Assembly (NCBI RefSeq): GCF_963678635.1
Contig: NC_087069.1
Coordinates: 36,561,959 to 36,625,958 of the forward strand
DNA length: 64,000 bases
Source: Symsagittifera roscoffensis
Taxonomy: Eukaryota; Xenacoelomorpha; Acoela; Convolutidae
Direction of reading: 5' to 3'
Under the pieces are notes generated by a model that saw only the letters and a list, made by a program, of their open reading frames with translations, searched no databases and was not told the origin of the DNA. A program made the translations under genes and the position numbers. Positions 56,802 through 64,000 of this stretch are shown here, in pieces (the stretch's first letter is position 1; the number at the start of each line of letters is the position of its first letter).

Positions 56802-57254
56802 GTGTGTCTGTGTATTTGCTGAATTAAAGCACATTTGTGTGTAGCAAGAATGATATACTATCTTTTCAAACTTTTCACGAGAGTATCATATCTAATTAGA
56901 TTTATTTGAATGTTGTTTTAATTTCACAAAAAAGAGTATTCTCATTTGAATGGTTTGTGATGTTTTTTTGAGGTTTGAAACTTTTGAACTCGGCGTTTCT
57001 AATGTTTTACAAGGCTGCTAATTTATCTTAGGTTGGGATTTGAGTTTTAATCGATTTTTTTCACAGGGTTTGGGGAGGAAAAAGGCAATCACAAAAAGCA
57101 TTGCACAAACAAATCCAACACCGGCCTTTTTAAGCCGCACGCTCGTAATGAAGATCACAGCTAATGGACAGCAGCATGTCATAATGCAAGTTGTTCCCTT
57201 GCATCTGAAGAGAGGCTTGTGCCATCTGGCTTCCTCAACCAGCGTTTCCTCCAT
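54375..57254 (-). CDS. PLAC8-family membrane protein, two coding exons
   Basis: Exon 1 (57254-57065) starts MEETLVEEARWHKPLFRCKG, then TTCIMTCCCPLAVIFITSVR and a hydrophobic helix. It follows acceptor GTTTTCAG|ATAAAATG, implying a 5' UTR intron, and ends CCCT|GTGAAA. Exon 2 (from 54697, or 54685 at a second AG, to 54375) has a second helix (WLSRVSFVGSILFFVFALLL) and the diagnostic PLAC8 end RNKLRHSRNIGGSSCEDCQV, FFTCCALCQMFDHLE, stop TAA. The junction is phase 1 at either acceptor. PLAC8 proteins are small cysteine-rich membrane-associated proteins of varied roles; the W..LF.C...C....C.CP and CE.C...CCALCQ blocks are the family core. The 2.37-kb intron carries a Helentron-like copy and a TG-rich tract. 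A tandem AGCGTACACGC at the exon 2 start makes the exact acceptor uncertain. Confidence 0.75.
54934..55459 (+). mobile_element. Helentron-like element, copy H7, inside the PLAC8 intron
   Basis: Tip GTTACTCCGATTTTCGTAAC, slightly diverged. The 3' end CAGTCGGAACACTCAGGATT keeps the inverted nonamer, but the hairpin is weakened (CAGGATTTTGCCCTG), and it ends CAGTCTTG. Confidence 0.78.
55566..56827 (+). repeat. TG-rich imperfect microsatellite, 1.26 kb
   Basis: Imperfect (TG)n with interspersed pyrimidines, ending in a pure (TG) run at about 56762-56800. It produces long false frames on both strands (Cys-Val and Thr-His repeats). It lies in the PLAC8 intron and could form left-handed DNA. Confidence 0.95.
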
Positions 57255-57378
57255 TTTATCTGAAAACAGCATTTATAATTACAAAAGCGTGAAAAAAAGA
57301 AAATTGAGCGTGAACAACTTGTATGATTTTCCTTGAAAAAAAAACCTCGACTTAAATAACTGCGCATAATTTACGCAT

Positions 57379-57582
57379 GACACTCATGTAAATTATAGAC
57401 ACTTCTCAATCAATAACTGCACACTAGCAGATTTAAAGGGGAGGGACAAACAGGGGCGGATTTAGGGGGGGGGGGGGGCGGACACTCATGTAAATTATAG
57501 ACACTTCTCAATCAATAACTGCACACTAGCAGATTTAAAGGGGAGGGACAAACAGGGGCGGATTTAGGGGGGGGGGGGCGGA
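57379..57582 (+). repeat. 102-bp direct duplication at a MITE boundary
   Basis: GACACTCATGTAAATTATAG through CAGGGGCGGATTTAGGGGG and CGGAC is repeated at 57379 and 57481. It includes the first bases of the adjacent MITE, so it arose after that insertion, probably by slippage at the G run. Confidence 0.92.
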
Positions 57583-57975
57583 CGTCCCCCCCTCAGGGAT
57601 TCGACCCCCTGCCGACCCAAAGGGTCCCCCCTTTGACACTTTTTCAGAAATCCATTTTTGGCCGACCGACCGTAAAATTTTTCTAAAGGCGCCTTTGGCG
57701 CCAATATATACTAACTTTGAGGGGGAGCGCGCGCCAAAAAAAACGCGATTTTTTTGTCAAAGTTTTTCAAAAAGTGCCCAAAAACGGCTTTTTTGACTGT
57801 TTTTTCAGAAATTTGCCTGCGGCGCAGAAAATTTTGCCGAAATGGGGGCAAAAAAGTGCTTTGGGAGAGCTCCAAAAATCAATTTGGTCGACGTAAAAAA
57901 AAAGGTCGACAAAATTTTCGAATTTTTTTTGAAAATCCGCCCCCCCCCCTCGAGAAAATCCTAGATCCGCCCCTG
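57553..57975. mobile_element. hAT-like MITE, intact copy with 8-bp target duplication
   Basis: Termini CAGGGGCGGATTTAGG and CCTAGATCCGCCCCTG, flanked by GGGACAAA at 57545-57552 and 57976-57983. 423 bp without coding capacity. This is the best reference copy for the family at 6175, 34035 and 57984. Confidence 0.92.
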
Positions 57976-57983
57976 GGGACAAA

Positions 57984-58211
57984 ATATATAATTATAAGGG
58001 GGAGCAAGCAAACTGTCCAAAAAGTGCCTAAAACGTTTTTTTTTGCCTGTTTTTTTATCAAAAATTGCTTGTGGCGCAAAAATTGGTGCAAAATTGTCTT
58101 TTTAGTGATTTGGGAGAGCTTGGAAAATCAATTTGGTTGGTCTCAAAACAGGCCGACAAAATTTTAAAAAGCCCCCTTTCCCGTTTCGAGAAATTCTAGA
58201 TCCGCCGCTGT
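57984..58211. mobile_element. hAT-like MITE, right part only
   Basis: TATAATTATAAGGGGGAGC continues as a diverged copy of the same family (AAAAGTGCCTAAAACG, TTTGGGAGAGCTTGG) and ends CTAGATCCGCCGCTG. The intact copy probably inserted at or in this older one. Confidence 0.7.
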
Positions 58212-59355
58212 AACTGAATGACATCTTTTGAAAACAGTTTTCGATCGCGTGCAACTTTTTCAACCTGCAGTCTAACGCCTTAAATTATTAATGAACAAGA
58301 GAAAATATCAGCACACAAAGTGATCACATCTCTACGAAAGATGTTGTTGAGCCCCTTACATGCTTTCTGGTCATTTTTTGGACTCAGAGATTTTGGCAAA
58401 AAAAAGTATTTCAAAACACCAACATTACAGTTTATGAGCATTAATTGCTTTTGGTAGGATGAAGTTTGACTGAATAAAAAACACAGCTAGTACAGATTTT
58501 TATAGATTTTTTGTCAAAGCAAACTTATCACCCAACCATAACTTCTTAATCGAAAACAACTGATGTAAATTCAGGCCTCTAAGAGTTTGAATAAAGAGTT
58601 AAAGCAGGCCTACCGTTGGAAGTTGAAGAAAGTATGGCAAATAATTCAGCGCTCAATGTTTTTTTTCCGTTTTTTTCTCAGTGTTGAAGGAAATAACAGC
58701 TCTTATTTTTTCAATAACCAGTGCTTGTGTAAGAGTTGAATCTAAATATATTCATTTGCAGCTTTTATAAGGTAAAAACAAATCTCAAATAAAAAGCAAA
58801 CTGAAAACCACGTGTTTTTTGACCACTACTAAACCAACAATACTAAAATCTCTGCTAGGTAAACAAAACACGTTTACGTTAAACAAAACACGTTTACGTT
58901 AAACAAAACACGTTTACGTTAAACAGAACACGTTTTTACAAATCGCAGCATTTACAAAATTAGTTGTATTCTATAGTTGTATTCTATACACAGACGAATT
59001 TTTCATTTCGATGAAAACATTAGTATTAGCATTCAAACATCTGTTTCACATGAAAGTCATATCGCCGTTTCCAATGACTATTCCATAACTTCCCAAATGG
59101 CATAATTCCCAAATGACAAAAAACAAAACTTTTCCTAAACGGTATAACTTTCAATTTTTTTTATTTGTGCTCAAACGCTTTTTACCAAAAAAGTTTCCAT
59201 TTTGAACAAAACTAAAATGGTATCCAAACAATTATTGAATCACAATTTTGCTGGAAAAACTATCACAAGGAATTTATTAGCAGCAGCAAGCTCATATTTT
59301 GTTTTCTTTCATTGAAGAAGATCTACATGTATCTATGAAATAATCTAGACAACTT
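58212..59355. other. AT-rich, no gene recognised
   Basis: Nothing assignable apart from the 20-bp repeat listed separately. Confidence 0.4.
58861..58937 (+). repeat. 20-bp tandem repeat, 3.8 copies
   Basis: AAACAAAACACGTTTACGTT three times exactly and once as AAACAGAACACGTTTTT. Confidence 0.95.
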
Positions 59356-59600
59356 CCATGAGAAAAATATTAATTTTTGGTAATTTTTTAAAAGTGTTAA
59401 GACTTTGCAATCTATTATTACAAAAAAATTTACGAACGGCCAAAAAAATTGTTTTCTGCCTAAAAAGTTTTTTGTTGCTTTCTGGAAATTGCTGTTTCTG
59501 TAGATTTTTTTTTTCGAAAAAGGAAAATAAAAGTACATTAACAGAATTGCCAAATCTTGATACAAAAATCAATAGTAGACGGTGAATTTTTTCATAAAAA
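59356..59600 (+). repeat. detached copy of part of the ~0.85-kb repeat
   Basis: Shares TTTTCTGCCT, TTGCTTTCT, TTGCTGTTTCTGTAGA, AAGTACATTAACAGAATTGC and AATAGTAGACG with the array at 61.6-64 kb, about 2.2 kb upstream of its first unit. Confidence 0.75.
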
Positions 59601-61569
59601 GAGTGACCATATTTAATTTTAAAGGAAAATTTTAATTTTTGTGAGCACAGCGAAAAGTCCTGATAGTCAAAAGTGTTGGCGGTTTTTGTTTGCCAATTTC
59701 AATATGGTTGGCGATAGAGTTTTGCAAATTGCGATTTTACTCTTATGCCTCTATTGAACAAAAAAGTCAAAAGCTTAAACTGGAAAACTATTAACACAAA
59801 ATAGCAGATTTAGTACTCGTATACTGCTTCATCAGTCTCCCAGCGTTTTTTTCCTGACAATTATCTTACTGTGCCTAATAAATGTTTCTGGCTTTCATAC
59901 AAAACTTTTGTTTACCTTTTTATGGAAAAACTGTTATCTATATATCTATAAAAAAATAGACGCTATAGTGAAAAGTATTGTATTGTGACAATAACCAATA
60001 AATATTTATTATTTTGTGAATATGAAAAAAAAATTATTTCCAGCAATTTTTCCTTTTAACTTTCTTCAGAAAAATTAGTCTATTAAATTTATAACGATAA
60101 AAAAATGTTGTTTCCAAGAGACTGTGTCTTGTTCTCAAAATTGATTTTTTTCATGTTTTCATTAAAATGTCACTTCTTTTTCTGCACAAAAGTAATGTTT
60201 ATAGTTTTTGGAAGAATGTTTATTTTACCATGAAAGCCGATAAGTCATTCGTAAAGAAAATTTTTTCAGTTTTTATTGAATTTACTAAAAGAAATAGTAG
60301 AATCATTGTTAGATCCCTTTGTTCCAAGTAGTAACTAACAATATAAGTCTCGGATAGATTATATCATAGATCATAATCGATCTGGTCCGTGAGTTAAATG
60401 AATATTTATATAAACAGATAAATTAAAAAGGGAGGTTAATTGAAAAAGGTAAATGCTCTGCACAACTGTACATCTATTATTAACTTTCACAAATAGGAGG
60501 GGATACTTATTTTATTAAATTATTGCTTTTTTTCTTTGTATATTTGTTGGAAAGTAGCGGAGAGAAGGTGGGGAGAACTTGTTGTCCAATGCTTTCCAGG
60601 AAAGAATACACATACTGGTGCTTACTGTCCGTTGAAATCTTGTCCGATACTTGGGTGGTTGCTCTTCGTATTCGTTTAGGATTTTGTAATTTAACTTAAA
60701 AAATTCCTGTGCTTAAACTTGTTTAAGTTTCGAATGATTCTTCTAAAGGGGAAGTTTATTATAAAAGAGTTTAACATTTATTTTCTTAAGGAAGAAATAA
60801 GGAAACAAGAGAAAGTTTTAGCTGTATGTTTGAGCGTAAAAACTTAGAGTCACTGAACATGCAGGCAGGCTCATCTGAAACAATTTTAGTTTGGTTTTCC
60901 TGGCACCTGCTATTAGACTTCAATCCTTTTTAAATCTCTTATCCTTCGTTTGATAAGGAGAGTGAAAGTTGCATTTTTTTTGAAGTTTATATTAACAAAT
61001 CAATATTTAGTTCAACTGGGGGAACTCATAGTATTTCCAGCTGCTTTTTTTACTTTAAAATTCAGAGCAGCGGAGGATTCATCTATTTTCAAAGCCAAAA
61101 CAGTAGACACACTCCGCCTGACTGGCGTCCTGGATAAATACTCAGTTTACTCGATTATCTGTTATTTTTAATGAAAACGTTTGCCCTTTTCCAAGGTTAA
61201 TAGAACTGAAAAACTAAAATAATCCGTTCAGACTTCGAGAAGTTACATAACTGGATTTGACTTTTCAAGTTTTAAGTCAAGTTGTTCAGTTGAAAACTGA
61301 ATCATATTTTCAGTCGAAAAGGCATTATTATCTTAGGGTGGCAACGAATTAAAAACAGAAAAGAGTCTACTCGGGCCTTTTGTAAACAACAAAAACAATA
61401 GCCTTTCATCTTTGTTTAATATTTCCAATACTACAAAATATACTTTTTCTCGAAGATAGAGAAAAAACAGTGATGTCAGTAGCACTTCAAAGCATCGATT
61501 TATTAATTACTTCTAGTATACAACCTTTTGTTGATGCTGTGAAACTTTTGTGATTTCGGTGAGGTTAAT
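59601..61569. other. AT-rich; one possible isolated exon
   Basis: At 60553-60690 a frame after a T-rich tract and AG (TGTTGGAAAG) reads AERRWGELVVQCFPGKNTHT, GAYCPLKSCPILGWLLFVFV, then stop. Three cysteines and a hydrophobic end look coding, but nothing else supports a gene. The rest holds no recognised feature. Confidence 0.25.
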
Positions 61570-64000
61570 TACTTTTTTGTTCAAAACATTGGATTTCTCC
61601 GTTTTTTTTGAAAAATGTTTCAACTTTTCAATCTATTTCTACAGAAAAACAACCGATAACCAAAACAAATTATTTCCTGCCTGATTCAAATTTTTTTTTG
61701 CTTTCTAGATGTTGCTGTTTCTGTAGAGTTTTTTTAAATCGAAAAATGAATTTTAAAGTACATTAATAGATTTCCAACCTTTTGATTCAAAAAACAATAG
61801 TGGACGCAATTTTTTTTCATGAAAAAAATGAACATTTTTTACCGGGCAAAAATTTGTTGTTCATGATTTTTTGTAAATTCAGTGAAATATTTTGTTGTTT
61901 TTGTTCAAAAAGATGGATTTGTCTGTTTTTTTTTGGCGCAATGCACGCCCAATCCATAAAAATTATTATTGAGATCATTCGAAGTAGTCAAAAAACAATG
62001 GGATTTAAAGAACTTGGTTGCAAACATATAGTGGTTGATAAGATTTTTTGCATCAGTATTCGACTATTCGGACTACTCTTGGTCATTTTTGACATTTTTG
62101 CTTGGCCCATAATCATTTTTGGTTGGTTTCTTTCTTCTTTCACAACAAGTTTTACATCAGGTTCTTGGTTAATTGCGCTGTACCGACAATTTTTCTTCTA
62201 TTTCCACGATGTCTTGTGTTTTTGTGAAAGCTTATCTTCAACAATTCCCATCAATTGAACTTTTAAAAAATCTTTGTTTGATGAACTTAGAATTATTTCC
62301 CAAGTAATTCCTTTTTTAGCAAATTAATCCCAAAAATTTTTGCCCTGAAATATGAAAGCTGTTTCTAGTTAGTTTCAGATGTTTTGTTTTCAAATTGTTA
62401 GGTGTTTTTGTGAGAAAAATTTGGAGGGAAACTTGAATCAATTTTGTGGTAATTTTTTAAAAATTCTTATTACTTTTCAATCTGTTTTTACAAATAAAAA
62501 AAAATTACAGACGACCAAAACAAAGCGTTTTCTGCCTGATCACTTAATTTTTTTCTTGCTTTCTAGAAGTTGCAGTTTCGGTAGACTTTTTTCTAAAAAC
62601 AGAAAAATAGAAGTACATTAACGCAATTGCAACAACTTATTCAAAAAACAATAGAAGACGGAATTTTTGTTCGACGAGCAAAAGCTTGTTTATCGTGAAG
62701 TTTTATGAAGTCAGTGAATTTTTTTTTCTTTTTGCTAAAAAAATGGATTTGTCTGTTTTTTTGGCGCATTGCTGACCCAACACATGGCGGTTTTTAATTC
62801 AGTCATTTGAAATAGTCCGAAAGCAATCGGATTAAAAGAACTTCGTTACTAAAAAATTAGTGGTTGTTAGGACTCATTGCATTAATATTCGACTATTCGA
62901 ACTACTCTTAGTCATTTTTTGACAATTTTGCTTGAGCCGTTAATCGTTTTCTGGTTGTTTGCATTTCACAAAAATTTTTACATCAGGTTCCTGGTTATTT
63001 GCGCTGTACCGATAGTTTTTTCTCTATTTCTTCGATGTCTTGAATTTTTTGTAATTGTTTATCTTCAAAACTCCTCATTAATCGAACTTTAAAAAAAAAC
63101 GTGTGCAGGATGAACTTGGAAATATTTCCCAAATAACTTGTTTTTTTTTGGGGATATCATCCTGAAAAAATTCTGCCCTGAAATCAGAAAGTTGTTTTTC
63201 GGCAGTTTCGGAGTTTTTTTTCAAATAGTTAGGTTTTTTTGTGAGAAAAAATTGGAGAAAGTCTTGAGTCAATTTTTTGGTGTTTTTTTTTTAAATCTTA
63301 ATATTTTTCAATCGGTTTCTACAAAAAAAATTACAGACGACCAAAATAAAGCGGTTCCTGCCTGAATATTAAATTTTTTTCTTGCTTTTTAGAAGTTGCA
63401 GTTTCGGTCGATTTTTTTTTCGAAGATTGAAAATAGAAGTACATTAACAGAATTCCAACACCTTATTCAAAAACTAATAGAAGACGGAATTTTTTTAGAA
63501 TAGCCAAACCTTGTTTGTCGTGAATTTTTGTGAAGTCAGTGAAGTTTTTTTTTGTTTTTGATAAAAAAATGGATTTGTCTGTTTTTTTGGCGCTTTGCAC
63601 ACCCAACACATGGCAGTTTTTTATTCAGTCATTTGAAATAGTCCGAAAACAATCGAATTACTTGAACTTGGTTACTAAAACTTTAGTGGTTGATAGGATT
63701 TTTTGCATCAATATTCGACTATTTGAATTACTCTTGATCATTTTTCGACAATTTTGCTTGAATCATTAATCGTTTTTTGGTTGTTTTCTTTCACAACAAT
63801 TTTTACATCAAGTTTTTGATTATTTGCGCGTTACCGATAATTTTTTTTCTCTATTTTTACAATGTCTTGTAATTTTTGTGAATGTTTTTCTTCGCCAACT
63901 CCCATTAATTGAAATTTTAATAAAAACGTTGCTGGATGAAATGGAAAAAATTTCCAAGTAACTGTTTTAATAGGTCAAATCAATCTCAACACTTTCTGCC
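61570..64000 (+). repeat. degenerate ~0.85-kb tandem repeat, about 2.9 units, continuing past the window
   Basis: Landmarks recur at 61677/62531/63357 (CTGCCTGA), with TTTTTTCTTGCTTTCTAGAAG, AAGTACATTAACAGAATT, ATGGATTTGTCTGTTTTTTT, GGCGCATTGC and AATATTCGACTATT in the same order. Offsets are about 854 and 826 bp. Units differ by many substitutions. Open frames inside are not conserved between units. Confidence 0.88.

Noticed and set aside
55521-56834. Long frames on both strands (up to 299 codons)
   Set aside because: They are translations of the TG-rich repeat (Cys-Val and Thr-His strings), not genes.
57754-58167. Frames of 60-137 codons across the 57.5-58.2 kb MITEs
   Set aside because: They are readings through MITE sequence; similar short frames appear in other MITE copies without conservation.

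Overview
This is a window of AT-rich invertebrate (metazoan) nuclear DNA. The evidence is spliced genes with short GT..AG introns, a PLAC8-family gene, and decayed copies of many animal transposon classes: BEL/Pao, Ty3/gypsy and copia-like LTR elements, APE-type LINEs, a FLYWCH/MULE transposase, hAT-like MITEs and Helentron-like non-autonomous elements. There are no bacterial-style operons. I cannot name the species. Most of the window is repeats; the host genes I can support are few, short and mostly of unrecognised families.

Layout, left half. 0.15-5.5 kb is a tandem array of about 33 copies of a 162-bp unit. 6.2-9.1 kb holds an hAT-like MITE, a possible two-exon gene and an LTR element whose left LTR cuts into that gene's end. 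9.7-10.1 kb is a local duplication and 10.5-13.6 kb a minus-strand BEL/Pao relic. 13.9-17.7 kb holds two unrecognised cysteine-containing multi-exon genes. 15.97-20.35 kb contains several Helentron-like copies. 21-25 kb is Ty3/gypsy debris and 25.2-25.8 kb a LINE 3' end. 26.6-29.1 kb is a FLYWCH/MULE transposase gene whose middle is occupied by a degenerate ~87-bp satellite. 29.9-30.8 kb is a fold-back element carrying a C-rich tract and a tRNA-like gene; 30.8-31.7 kb is a TIR element (called element B here).

Layout, right half. 32.37 kb has a small secreted cysteine-rich protein gene. 35.3-39.9 kb is a nearly full-length CR1/L2-like LINE inserted inside a Helentron-like copy, with a 7-bp target duplication. 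42.3-54.1 kb is a second element B copy that runs into a six-fold tandem array of ~1.8-kb units. Each unit carries the same candidate cysteine-rich terminal exon (reading frame intact in 6 of 6) and an hAT-like MITE with a perfect 8-bp target duplication. 54.4-57.3 kb is a two-exon PLAC8 gene on the minus strand, its intron filled with a Helentron-like copy and 1.26 kb of TG-rich repeat. 57.4-58.2 kb holds nested hAT-like MITEs. 59.4 kb and 61.6-64.0 kb hold ~0.85-kb degenerate repeats that run off the right edge.

The genes do not form a pathway that I can see. The recurring pattern is small cysteine-bearing proteins (13.9, 16.7, 32.4 kb and the 44-54 kb array) sitting in and amplified by transposon-rich DNA. 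All splice models are predictions from sequence alone.
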